Position numbers and translations under genes: made by a program. The notes beneath the pieces were generated by a model. The model was not told the origin of the DNA. It worked only from the letters and a program-made list of their open reading frames with translations, and searched no databases. Positions 54,085-61,839 of a stretch of 64,000 nucleotides of DNA are shown one piece after another. Numbering within the stretch: position 1 is the stretch's first letter; the number at the start of each line of letters is the position of its first letter. The DNA lies in NCBI GenBank assembly GCA_020061585.1, contig JAGUXX010000145.1, positions 1-64,000 of the forward strand, given 5' to 3'. Origin of the DNA: Betaproteobacteria bacterium. GTDB taxonomy: Bacteria > Pseudomonadota > Gammaproteobacteria > Burkholderiales > Thiobacillaceae.

Positions 54085-56745
54085 ATGCGTCGAGGGTTTG
54101 CGGCTGTTGCCTTGATTCTGGGTCTGGCAGTGGCTTATTGGTTTGTTCAGCCTGGCAAGGAAGACGCTGCGTCGATCAAGGTAGATGCGCCCACCCCGAT
54201 CAATCACGCATTGCTCGAAGCCGCGCGCGGCATGTTGGCGGCGCACCGGCAGATCATCGTGCTGCTGGCGGAGGAGAAGACCTTGTCGGCGTCGGAGCGG
54301 GCGGCGGCGCAGCAAGTGGGGCATGCCCTGTTCCATGAAAATCTGGCGCGTCTGGACCGCGCGGAAAGCGATCTGACACAACTTCTGGCGCGCCCGGGTG
54401 CGGCCCGCTTTTCGGAGCTGGAAGCGGTGCTGGCGTTCATCGAATCCGAACCCGGCCTGTACGACGCCGACCGGCTGGCGTTCCGCGAATTCCTGAATGA
54501 CCTGCAGCGCGAGATCAGCCGCGACGGCAGTCTGCCCGCCGTGAAGTTGCACAAGCGGGTCGGCGAAGACCTGGAGGCGCTGGCCGAAATCGAGCGTCTG
54601 TACGACCGCGAGATTCGGGAAATCTTCAGCCGTTTCGATACCCGCGCCATCGTCCTCAAACGCGAGAAATGGTCGGACTATGTCGCACATCTGAAGACGT
54701 TGTATCGCCGCGAGCAGATCCTGCGCGACCACGGCATCGTCCTGTCCGCCGCCTCGTCAGCCGCCCCGACGACACAAAGCAAGGACGCCAAGAATGACGT
54801 CCTGTTCGGCCGCGACCTGCCGCCCAAGACGCTGGTGCTGACCTTCGACGACGGCCCGCATCAACGCCATACCGGCGAGATCGCCGCCATCCTCGGCCAG
54901 TACGGCGTACCCGCCATCTTCTTCGAGGTCGGCCGCAATCTCGGCAGCCTCGACTCCGAGGGCCACATCAAACCCTCGCCGCGCGTTGCCGCCGCCCGCG
55001 CCCTGCTGGCGGACGGCCACCTGCTCGCCAATCACAGCCTGACCCACGCCAAATTGTCGGCCCAGGACGGCGACACCGTGCGCAAGGAAATCCTCACCAC
55101 CGACAGCCTGCTCAAGGCGGTCGACCCCCAGCGCTCCAACCTGTTCCGCTTTCCCTACGGCGCCGGCAGCCCGGACGGTCTGAACACCCTGACGCAGGCC
55201 AGCTTGCGCTCGATGATGTGGAACATCGACTCGCTGGACTGGGCCGACCCCATCCCCAATTCCATCGCCGACCGGGTGTTGCGCGAAGTGGACGCGCAGG
55301 GCCGCGGCATCGTGCTGTTCCACGACATCCACGAACGCACGGTCAAGGCGCTGCCTCTGGTGCTGGGACGCTTGATGGCCGAGGGCTACCAGTTCGCCAC
55401 CTGGGACGGGAGCGGTTACAAGCTCGCCAAGATCGCCACGCAGCCGACGCCGCCGCCGGTGGTCAATGCCGGTTATGGCCAATCCTGGGCCATCACCATC
55501 GGCATCGACGAATACAGCCACTGGCCCCGGCTGCAACACGCCGCCAAGGACGCCGAAACCATCGCCCAGACGCTGGTGGACAAGTTCGGCTTCAGCCCGG
55601 AGCGGGTGATCAGCCTGAACAACGGCGAGGCCACCCGCAACGGCATCCTGGCGGCGTTCCACGAGCGGCTGCAACACAACCTGAAACCCGACGACCGGGT
55701 GTTCGTCTTTTTCGCCGGCCACGGCGCCACCCGGCACCTGAGTTCCGGCCGCGACCTGGGTTACATCGTGCCGGTGGATTCCGACCCGGAGAAATTCGCC
55801 AGCGACGCCATACCGATGACCGAAATCCAGAACATCGCGGAAAGCCTGCCGGCGCGTCATGTGCTGTTCGTGATGGACGCCTGTTACAGCGGCCTCGGCC
55901 TGACCCGGGGCGCCAGCGGTTTCCTGCACCAGAACGCGCGCCGCCAGGGCCGCCAGATGCTCACCGCCGGCGGCGCCGACCAGCTGGTGGCCGACGGCGG
56001 GCCGAATGGTCACTCCATCTTCACCTGGACCCTGCTGCAAGCGCTGGCCGGCCGCGCCGACCTGAACGGCGACAGCCTGATCACCGCCACCGAACTGGCC
56101 GCCTACATCGCCCCCAGCGTCGCCGGCGTCTCGCGCCAGACACCGGCCTTCGGCAGCCTGCCCGGATCGGAAGGCGGCGATTTCGTGTTCGAAGTGCGAC
56201 CCGAAAACGAATTCCTCAGCGCCCAGAGCAGCCAGCTTTCCAGCGAAGCCATCGCCCTCAACAGCCGGCTCGACACCCTCCAGCCCCAAGCCACCGCCGC
56301 CGCCGCCAAACCCGCGCCAGTGGTGGTCACCGACCTGCAAGGCGAAGCGCAAAAAATCCAGTTGCCGAAAGCGGTGCCGCCCTCGCAACGCCAACTGGCG
56401 CAACGCGCCAACGACCGAGGCCTCCAGCTGTACAAGGAAAAACGCTATGCCGAAGCGGAAGCGGCGTTCACTGAAGCGCTGCGGCAGCGGCCGGATTTCG
56501 CGCTGGCCGCCAACAACCTCGGCTTCATCTACTTCCGCCAGCAAAAATATCCGGAAGCCGCGCGCTGGTTCGAGAACACCCTGAGCATGGACCGCTCCCG
56601 CGCCATCGCCTATCTGAACCTGGGCGACGCCTGGCTGAAAGCCGGCGAACCCGCCAAAGCCAAAACCGCGTTCCAGACTTACCTGGAAATTGCCGCGAAT
56701 GGGGCGGGGGCGGGGCATGCACGGCAGATGCTGGGGGAGTTGTAG
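54085..56745 (+). CDS. NodB polysaccharide deacetylase-caspase-TPR fusion protein
   Basis: 886 residues. An N-terminal membrane anchor or signal (V-A-L-I-L-G-L-A-V-A-Y-W-F) is followed by a helical region to ~230. Residues 250-445 are a NodB deacetylase: T-F-D-D-G-P-H (Asp255/256), metal histidines His317 and His321, R-F-P-Y-G at 355-359, and L-F-H-D at 411-414. Residues 467-700 are a caspase-like peptidase: A-G-H-G with His546 and D-A-C-Y-S-G with Cys600. Residues ~775-880 are three TPR repeats. All catalytic residues are intact. The protein is probably periplasmic. I do not know this exact domain order from a described family. Confidence 0.9.
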   Translation: MRRGFAAVALILGLAVAYWFVQPGKEDAASIKVDAPTPINHALLEAARGMLAAHRQIIVLLAEEKTLSASERAAAQQVGHALFHENLARLDRAESDLTQLLARPGAARFSELEAVLAFIESEPGLYDADRLAFREFLNDLQREISRDGSLPAVKLHKRVGEDLEALAEIERLYDREIREIFSRFDTRAIVLKREKWSDYVAHLKTLYRREQILRDHGIVLSAASSAAPTTQSKDAKNDVLFGRDLPPKTLVLTFDDGPHQRHTGEIAAILGQYGVPAIFFEVGRNLGSLDSEGHIKPSPRVAAARALLADGHLLANHSLTHAKLSAQDGDTVRKEILTTDSLLKAVDPQRSNLFRFPYGAGSPDGLNTLTQASLRSMMWNIDSLDWADPIPNSIADRVLREVDAQGRGIVLFHDIHERTVKALPLVLGRLMAEGYQFATWDGSGYKLAKIATQPTPPPVVNAGYGQSWAITIGIDEYSHWPRLQHAAKDAETIAQTLVDKFGFSPERVISLNNGEATRNGILAAFHERLQHNLKPDDRVFVFFAGHGATRHLSSGRDLGYIVPVDSDPEKFASDAIPMTEIQNIAESLPARHVLFVMDACYSGLGLTRGASGFLHQNARRQGRQMLTAGGADQLVADGGPNGHSIFTWTLLQALAGRADLNGDSLITATELAAYIAPSVAGVSRQTPAFGSLPGSEGGDFVFEVRPENEFLSAQSSQLSSEAIALNSRLDTLQPQATAAAAKPAPVVVTDLQGEAQKIQLPKAVPPSQRQLAQRANDRGLQLYKEKRYAEAEAAFTEALRQRPDFALAANNLGFIYFRQQKYPEAARWFENTLSMDRSRAIAYLNLGDAWLKAGEPAKAKTAFQTYLEIAANGAGAGHARQMLGEL

Positions 56746-56789
56746 GCTGAAACCGGTGCCTATCAGCGGATTTCGCGCCTGAAACGTAG

Positions 56790-56806
56790 GGTGCGCCGTG
56801 CGCACC
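56790..56806. repeat. Short palindrome GGTGCGC/GCGCACC
   Basis: A perfect 7-bp stem with a CGT loop. The GTAGGGTGCGCCGTGCGCAC context is a dispersed repeat type in many proteobacteria. It may end the fusion-gene transcript but lacks a T-tract. Confidence 0.6.
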
Positions 56807-56897
56807 GTTTAACGCTGAATAGTGCGCAAGGCGCAGCCAAAAACTTGCACCCAGTGCTTGGAATAGGGGTTTTCCGCAAAATCAAAGGAGGTTCCGT

Positions 56898-57359
56898 ATG
56901 TCGCGCATCTCACTTTCAGTAAATGGCTCATCACCTTGGGAACGTTTGTTGGGTCATGCCCCGAACATCCTCGAACGATGGACGGAACTCGAAAACGCCT
57001 TCTTTTCGAGCAATACCTTCACACCAGAATTACTCGAACAGGTACGCCGTGCTTTGGCTTTTGGAAATGGCTGCGAATACTGCATGGCAAAAGCCGGTCG
57101 GCCTGACGAAGTCCAACCTGACCCGAGAACCTCTCTCGCAGTCGGATTTGCTCAGCTTTTCGTTCGAAACCACCAGGACATAGATGACAGCGCCTTCAAT
57201 GTGCTCAAGGCGGATTTTTCCGAAAAAGAAATTTCCGAATTGATTGCGTTCATGTCATTCATCTGCGCCTCGCAAATGTTTGGCGCTTCGCTCGGTCTGA
57301 AACCCCGTGATACCTATGCGAACTACAGTCCTGTTCGGGTCAGCCCTCTATGTGGATAA
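56898..57359 (+). CDS. Carboxymuconolactone decarboxylase / AhpD-like family protein
   Basis: 153 residues, helical. The AhpD-like redox motif C-E-Y-C is at Cys59 and Cys62, in the context G-N-G-C-E-Y-C-M-A-K. These proteins act as alkylhydroperoxidase-like or unknown CMD-domain enzymes. AAAGGAGG at 56884-56891 is a very strong ribosome site, six bases before the ATG. It is monocistronic, flanked by repeats, and starts the accessory region. Confidence 0.85.
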   Translation: MSRISLSVNGSSPWERLLGHAPNILERWTELENAFFSSNTFTPELLEQVRRALAFGNGCEYCMAKAGRPDEVQPDPRTSLAVGFAQLFVRNHQDIDDSAFNVLKADFSEKEISELIAFMSFICASQMFGASLGLKPRDTYANYSPVRVSPLCG

Positions 57360-57503
57360 GGGATCGCCAGCCCCTGGCCAGCCTGGGCATCAACGACAGC
57401 TTCAGCCCGATGATGGACATGGAATCAGACCATCTGGGGACTAAGGTAATGATGCTGTTCAGGGACGCGTGTCAGGCTGCTATTTCCTGCCATACCTAGC
57501 AAC

Positions 57504-57543
57504 ATCTAACAATGTCTAACTGTTTTTAGATAGACTTTGTTAG
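57504..57543. promoter_or_regulatory. Four-box inverted operator-like array upstream of the AAA ATPase
   Basis: TCTAAC-AATG-TCTAAC, an 8-base spacer (TGTTTTTA), then GATAGA-CTTT-GTTAGA. The two 16-base halves are inverted copies with two mismatches, and each half has two 6-base boxes. It sits 17 bases before the ATG at 57560. This looks like a binding site for a dimeric repressor or a folded leader. The 150 bases to its left (57360-57503) hold no recognisable gene. Confidence 0.6.
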
Positions 57544-57559
57544 AACTGACGAGAGCCCT

Positions 57560-58747
57560 ATGGACCCGATCAAAAATCCTTTTTCTCCCGGCGCGGGTGC
57601 GCCACCGCCCGAGTTGGTCGGGCGTGACCCGTTGCTCGAACAAGCGCGCATCCTCCTCGGGCGCGTAAAACAGAAGCGCCCGGAAAAGAGCCTGCTGCTG
57701 ACAGGTCTGCGCGGCGTCGGCAAGACCGTGCTGTTGAATGACATCGAACGGATGGCGAAGGGCGCTGGCTATCAGACGATCTTGCTCGAAGCGCACGAGG
57801 AAAAGCCGCTGGGCGAGCTCATCTATCCGGCGCTGCGCGGGCTGCTTTACGAGCTGGACCGGGTGGCCGGTGCGGGTGACAAGGTCAAGCGTGGGCTGGC
57901 AGTGCTGCGCAGCTTTATCGGCAGCATCAAGCTGACGGTGGGCGATCTGGCGCTGGGCCTGGACATTGAGCCGGCCAAGGGCACCGCCGATAGCGGCGAT
58001 CTGGAAATCGACCTGCCGAATCTGTTCGTGGCCATTGCCGAAGCGGCGGAAGAGCGACAGTCAGCCGTCGCCATCCTGATGGATGAAATCCAGTACCTGA
58101 GCCAGAAGGAACTGGGCGCCATCATCATGGCCATGCACAAGATGCAGCAGAAGCAGTTGCCGCTGGTGCTGCTCGCCGCCGGTTTGCCGGTACTTCCCGG
58201 CATGGCGGGGGAATCGAAGTCGTATGCCGAACGGCTGTTCAATTTTCCGGATATCGGGGCGCTGTCGGAAGCGGACGCAGCCAAGGCATTACGCGATCCC
58301 GCCCGCGATGCCGGCGTCGAATTTCAGGAAGACGCACTGCAAGAGGTGTTCCGCCTGACGCATGGCTACCCCTACTTCATCCAGGAATGGGGTTACCAAG
58401 CGTGGAATATCGCGGCGGCGAGCCCGATTACCTTGCAGACCGTGCGGACTGCGACGCCAGAGGTGATTCGACGGCTCGATAAAAACTTTTTCCGGGTGCG
58501 CTTTGATCGCCTGACACCGGGGGAGAAGAACTTTCTGCGCGCGATGGCTTATCTTGGCCCCGACCACCAGCGCACCGGCGACATCGCCACCGCCTTGGGC
58601 ATGTCGGTCAAGGGGATCGGCCCAGTCCGTTCCAAGCTCATCAAGAAGGGAATGATTTACAGCCCCGCGCACGGCGACATGGCGTTCACGGTGCCGCTGT
58701 TCGATGAATTCATGATTCGCGCAATCCCTGAATTTGCCCCGGCCTGA
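57560..58747 (+). CDS. AAA ATPase (archaeal-type/STAND-like ATP-binding protein)
   Basis: 395 residues. N-P-F-S-P-G-A-G-A-P-P-P-E-L-V-G-R-D opens the protein. Walker A is G-L-R-G-V-G-K-T (Lys55, Thr56) and Walker B is A-I-L-M-D-E-I-Q-Y-L. A sensor region and L-T-H-G-Y-P-Y-F-I-Q-E-W follow, with a winged-helix tail (G-D-I-A-T-A-L-G-M-S-V-K-G-I). Such standalone ATPases occur near defence and toxin modules and on mobile DNA, but the role is unknown. A decayed copy of its first ~30 codons lies at 61557. Confidence 0.8.
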   Translation: MDPIKNPFSPGAGAPPPELVGRDPLLEQARILLGRVKQKRPEKSLLLTGLRGVGKTVLLNDIERMAKGAGYQTILLEAHEEKPLGELIYPALRGLLYELDRVAGAGDKVKRGLAVLRSFIGSIKLTVGDLALGLDIEPAKGTADSGDLEIDLPNLFVAIAEAAEERQSAVAILMDEIQYLSQKELGAIIMAMHKMQQKQLPLVLLAAGLPVLPGMAGESKSYAERLFNFPDIGALSEADAAKALRDPARDAGVEFQEDALQEVFRLTHGYPYFIQEWGYQAWNIAAASPITLQTVRTATPEVIRRLDKNFFRVRFDRLTPGEKNFLRAMAYLGPDHQRTGDIATALGMSVKGIGPVRSKLIKKGMIYSPAHGDMAFTVPLFDEFMIRAIPEFAPA

Positions 58748-58887
58748 AACGGTGTCTCCCCACGCTCAAGCGTGAATCCGGGCGCTACGCTAAAGTTCAC
58801 CCTGGCTTGAGCTTGTAGAACACGGCGGCCAGAATGGTAAAAGCCGTGGTTTTTTACCTGTTGCCCTGATTCGCAGAAAGGATGTCC

Positions 58888-59178
58888 ATGCGTCCGTCCG
58901 TTGCTCTCGACATGAAGCGAAATGCAGTACGTGAAGCCGCCAGCCGCTTCCACACGGCGAACCCGCGCGTGTTCGGTTCGGCCCTGCATGGCACCGACCG
59001 TGACGGAAGCGACCTCGACCTGCTGGTTGATGCCTTGCCAGGGGCAACGTTGTTCGACCTGGGTGGTTTGCAGTACGAGTTGGAAACGCTGCTCGGCGCC
59101 CAGGTCGATTTGCTGACCCCGACAGACCTGCCCCCGAAATTTCGTTCCAAGGTGCTTGCGGAAGCGCAGCCGGTATGA
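58888..59178 (+). CDS. MntA-like nucleotidyltransferase antitoxin
   Basis: 96 residues of the minimal nucleotidyltransferase type. The active site G-S-A-L-H-G-T-D-R-D-G-S-D-L-D has Gly30-Ser31 and Asp42, Asp44. AGAAAGGA at 58875-58882 supports ATG 58888 rather than 58882. In MNT/HEPN pairs the MntA protein adds AMP to a tyrosine of the HEPN toxin and silences it. The partner follows directly; its natural start ATG overlaps this gene's TGA. Confidence 0.88.
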   Translation: MRPSVALDMKRNAVREAASRFHTANPRVFGSALHGTDRDGSDLDLLVDALPGATLFDLGGLQYELETLLGAQVDLLTPTDLPPKFRSKVLAEAQPV

Positions 59179-59210
59179 AGGTGAATCGACTTTCCGATTA
59201 ACTCGAACAC

Positions 59211-59543
59211 ATGCAACTGGCTGCGACGGATGCGTGCAGCTTCGTGGACGGCTTGACCAAGGACGAGTTCATTGCGGACAAACGCACCCAACAAGCGGTC
59301 ATCATGAGCATCATCATCCTTGGCGAAGCGGCCACCAAGGCGATGGACAGCTACGCAAACTTCGCGCAGGCGCATCCCGAAGTGCCTTGGCGCAGCATGC
59401 AAGGCATGCGCAACCGTATTGCCCACGGCTACTTCGACATCAACCTCGATATCGTGTGGGACACCGTACAAATGGCGCTGCCGGGTTTGCTGAAGCAACT
59501 GCCCGCAGTATGTCAGGCAGCAAAAATCGAAGATTCGCCATGA
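59211..59543 (+). CDS. HepT-like HEPN ribonuclease toxin, 5' end broken by a stop codon
   Basis: 110 residues from ATG 59211. The HEPN catalytic motif R-N-R-I-A-H-G-Y gives Arg67-x4-His72-x-Tyr74, the R-x4-6-H plus the AMPylated tyrosine. The expected start is ATG 59175, which overlaps the mntA stop; that frame reads M-K-V-N-R-L-S-D and then TAA (59199-59201) where a tyrosine codon would fit, before continuing L-E-H-M. Translation could restart at 59211 and give an almost full-length toxin. It may also be inactive, or the stop could be a sequencing error. Confidence 0.75.
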   Translation: MQLAATDACSFVDGLTKDEFIADKRTQQAVIMSIIILGEAATKAMDSYANFAQAHPEVPWRSMQGMRNRIAHGYFDINLDIVWDTVQMALPGLLKQLPAVCQAAKIEDSP

Positions 59544-59695
59544 CAGTGGATGAGCTTGGCAGTGCAAACCGTGGTCTGTCCCCTGTTGTTCTGCTGTTGT
59601 TACTGCTGTTGTTACTGATCGGGTCAACCAACACCTGCCCCCCCAGAAACCCCTGCAACAAAAATGAACTGAAATTCCTCAAAACTTGATAAAAC

Positions 59696-59723
59696 TTGAT
59701 TGCACGCCTTTTCCAAATATAAT
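59696..59723 (+). promoter_or_regulatory. Promoter of the XRE-ImmA/PIN pair, nearly leaderless
   Basis: TTGATT (59696-59701), a 16-base spacer and TATAAT (59718-59723). RNA should begin within a base or two of the ATG at 59731, and no ribosome site lies between. AAAACTTGAT occurs twice in tandem (59681-59700). The stretch 59544-59680 is otherwise low-complexity (CTGTTGTTACTG repeats) without a gene. Confidence 0.7.
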
Positions 59724-59730
59724 TTCGTGC

Positions 59731-60855
59731 ATGGAAAAAGCCCTGAATTTCAACGCAATCCAGAGCGCATTGACCGCTCAAGGGATGAACCAGAAACAGT
59801 TGGCGGAAGCAGTCGGCACATCATCCCAATCGGTGACCAACTGGCTCAAGGGGAAGGACTTTCCCCGCCCGGCCGCACTTCTCAAACTAGCCACCACGCT
59901 TAGCCTGACGTTTGAACAACTCGTTCAGGTCAACGATCCAGGGCGGCCTGTAGTCGCATATCGCAAGAAGGCGAATGCCAAAACAACCGCCGTGCATTTT
60001 GCCAAGGCGGAAAGCATCGGCATGCTGCTCAAACCGCTGGTCGCCTACCTGCCTGAAATTCAAGCGTTGCGCACGTTGATAACGTCCCCATCAACCGATT
60101 ACGACAAGCTTCAGATCGTCGTATCGCAAACCCGAAATCGGCTGGGCATCGGACAACAAGCGGTGCTGGGGTACGAAAACCTCATCGGCGAATTCAAGGA
60201 TTGCGGCGCTGTTCTGGTTCCCGTGCTTTGGGGTGCCAAGGGCAATCATGAAAACGCCCTGCATATCCGACTGCCGCAAGAAGATGTCACCTTCATCTTC
60301 CTCAATCTCGATACCCGGCTGGAAGACTTCAAATTCTGGATGGCCCATGAATTGGCCCATGTGCTTACCCCGGACCTGTCCGGCAGCAACGCAGGTGAGG
60401 ATTTTGCCGACGCCTTCGCCGGCGCGCTGCTGTACCCGAAAGCGTGCGCCGAGTCCGCCTATCGGGAGGCCGTCCGGCATACGAAACCCGAGAGCGCGAT
60501 CAAGGTGCTGATAGGCCAAGCCGATGCGCACATGATCTCGTTGAACACCGTCTATCAACAGGTCCGGCATTACGCCGCGTCGTCCGGCATTACGCCGCTT
60601 CCCATCCAGGAAACAGCCATACACGCAGTGCGCAACAGCCTGCGCGGGGCATTGGTCAGCGAAGCCCTGTTCGACCCGATGCCACCCTCGCCACAACGCT
60701 ATATCGCCGCCTGCGAAAACACCTTCCAGACCGACTTCTTCCATGCGATAAAACGCATGATCGTCGCAAACGGCACCGGCGCAGCCTATATCCAACAAGT
60801 GCTGGATACCTCTTTGCAGGATGCCGTTGCTTTCCACGAGGCGTTGCGCCATTGA
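59731..60855 (+). CDS. XRE helix-turn-helix and ImmA/IrrE metallopeptidase domain protein
   Basis: 374 residues. Residues 1-65 are an XRE-type helix-turn-helix (Q-L-A-E-A-V-G-T-S-S-Q-S-V-T-N-W). The ImmA/IrrE zinc peptidase core is H-E-L-A-H with His206, Glu207, His210, and a third ligand region E-D-F-A-D-A-F-A-G-A-L-L-Y-P. Such proteins act as autorepressing antitoxins or as regulators that cleave partners. The gene overlaps the PIN gene by four bases. It is probably the antitoxin or sensor half. Confidence 0.88.
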   Translation: MEKALNFNAIQSALTAQGMNQKQLAEAVGTSSQSVTNWLKGKDFPRPAALLKLATTLSLTFEQLVQVNDPGRPVVAYRKKANAKTTAVHFAKAESIGMLLKPLVAYLPEIQALRTLITSPSTDYDKLQIVVSQTRNRLGIGQQAVLGYENLIGEFKDCGAVLVPVLWGAKGNHENALHIRLPQEDVTFIFLNLDTRLEDFKFWMAHELAHVLTPDLSGSNAGEDFADAFAGALLYPKACAESAYREAVRHTKPESAIKVLIGQADAHMISLNTVYQQVRHYAASSGITPLPIQETAIHAVRNSLRGALVSEALFDPMPPSPQRYIAACENTFQTDFFHAIKRMIVANGTGAAYIQQVLDTSLQDAVAFHEALRH

Positions 60856-61442
60856 CTCTGGCGCTGCTTGATACCAACGCCTATCTGCGACTGGCCAAGC
60901 GCATCCGCCCTCTGTTGGGGATTCCTTTCGGTCAGAAGCAATACGTTCTAACCATCCTCAAGCAGACCGAGGATGAGGTCAGAAAAAGTCCTCGCCTCGA
61001 ATTCAACTATCCCTGGTTTTCCGACGCCGACCTGGCATCAGAACGCCTATCCAAGCAAGTCCGGTTGAGTGTGGAAGAAAGGCAACGCATCGAAGCGGCT
61101 ACCAGCGTTCTGCGTGCCCATGTACTGGCCAACGTTCACGACTACACCAGTCAGGGCCGCTCACCGCCATCGCCAACCGATTGCTTTTTGCTGGCGTTTG
61201 GCATGGTTCGTCCCGCTATCGTAGTAACCGATGACCTTGGTATGCACAAACTTGCCGAAGAATTCGAAATCGACATCTGGCACGGTCACGAACTCCTGAA
61301 AAAGATGCTCGGAGCAAAAGCCATCGACAACATCCTCATCCGGGAAATCTATACCGCGCTGGAAAACAACGACGACTTGCCGCGTACCTGGCGTGAAGCC
61401 AAACATACTGCATTCAAGAAGTTGTTCGGGCCGGCGCCATAG
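60852..61442 (+). CDS. PIN-like domain ribonuclease (putative toxin)
   Basis: 196 residues from TTG 60852, inside the stop of the XRE-ImmA gene. Acidic residues typical of PIN nucleases are visible: L-L-D-T-N-A-Y (Asp7), T-E-D-E-V, S-P-T-D-C-F-L-L-A and V-V-T-D-D-L-G-M. The pairing with an XRE-ImmA protein is that of a proposed toxin-antitoxin module. The family is not identified more closely. Confidence 0.75.
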   Translation: MTLALLDTNAYLRLAKRIRPLLGIPFGQKQYVLTILKQTEDEVRKSPRLEFNYPWFSDADLASERLSKQVRLSVEERQRIEAATSVLRAHVLANVHDYTSQGRSPPSPTDCFLLAFGMVRPAIVVTDDLGMHKLAEEFEIDIWHGHELLKKMLGAKAIDNILIREIYTALENNDDLPRTWREAKHTAFKKLFGPAP

Positions 61443-61490
61443 GAAAGCGCCAAACACCTCGCGCGATGTCTAAGAAAGTGCTGATTTATT

Positions 61491-61552
61491 CGTCATCCCT
61501 GCGAAGGTGGGAATCCAGGTTATTGATTCAACGGGGTTCCCGCCTTCGCGAG
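61491..61552. repeat. REP-like inverted repeat
   Basis: CGTCATCCCTGCGAAGGTGG and GGTTCCCGCCTTCGCGAG face each other; this is the common 'cgtcatccctgcgaaggcgggaatccag' dispersed repeat of proteobacteria. It sits inside the upstream region of the decayed AAA gene copy. Confidence 0.75.
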
Positions 61553-61556
61553 ACCT

Positions 61557-61655
61557 ATGGACAGGATCAACAATCTCTTTTCTCCCGGCGCAGATAACCG
61601 ATCACCAAGTTGGGCTGGCGCGACCCGTTGCTTGAACCAGCGCACATCGCCAATG
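61557..61655 (+). pseudogene. Decayed N-terminal copy of the AAA ATPase gene
   Basis: ATGGACAGGATCAACAATCT and TTTCTCCCGGCGCAGATAAC match the first bases of the ATPase at 57560 (ATGGACCCGATCAAAAATCC), and CGACCCGTTGCTTGAACCAG matches CGACCCGTTGCTCGAACAAG. Similarity is about 70-75 percent over ~95 bases and then ends; the frame is broken. The bases just before the ATG also match. The remaining sequence to 61839 holds no gene I can support. Confidence 0.75.
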
Positions 61656-61839
61656 GCTTCTCCGATAAATTGACCAAAGCCACCGGCGGAATGGAAAGCC
61701 GTAAAACCTTAGCTTACTGGCAGTGCGTAAATTTGCCGGAATCTGCCCCGAATGCTGCAATGTACGGCATGACCCCAATGCAACGATGGTGTAACTTCCG
61801 TCCCTACCGGCAGAAGCCATTACAAACAACAAATTAGAC

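Noticed and set aside
57360..57500. Possible coding remnant after the AhpD-like gene
   Set aside because: A ~45-codon open frame exists but matches nothing I recognise and has no start signal.
59569..59620. CTGTTGTTACTG repeats as a possible CRISPR or regulatory array
   Set aside because: Only a short low-complexity direct repeat without spacers; no CRISPR array or cas gene is present anywhere in the window.
61610..61837. 75-residue open frame in the gap before the methyltransferase-like gene
   Set aside because: It begins in the decayed AAA copy, has no motif or ribosome site, and looks like chance.
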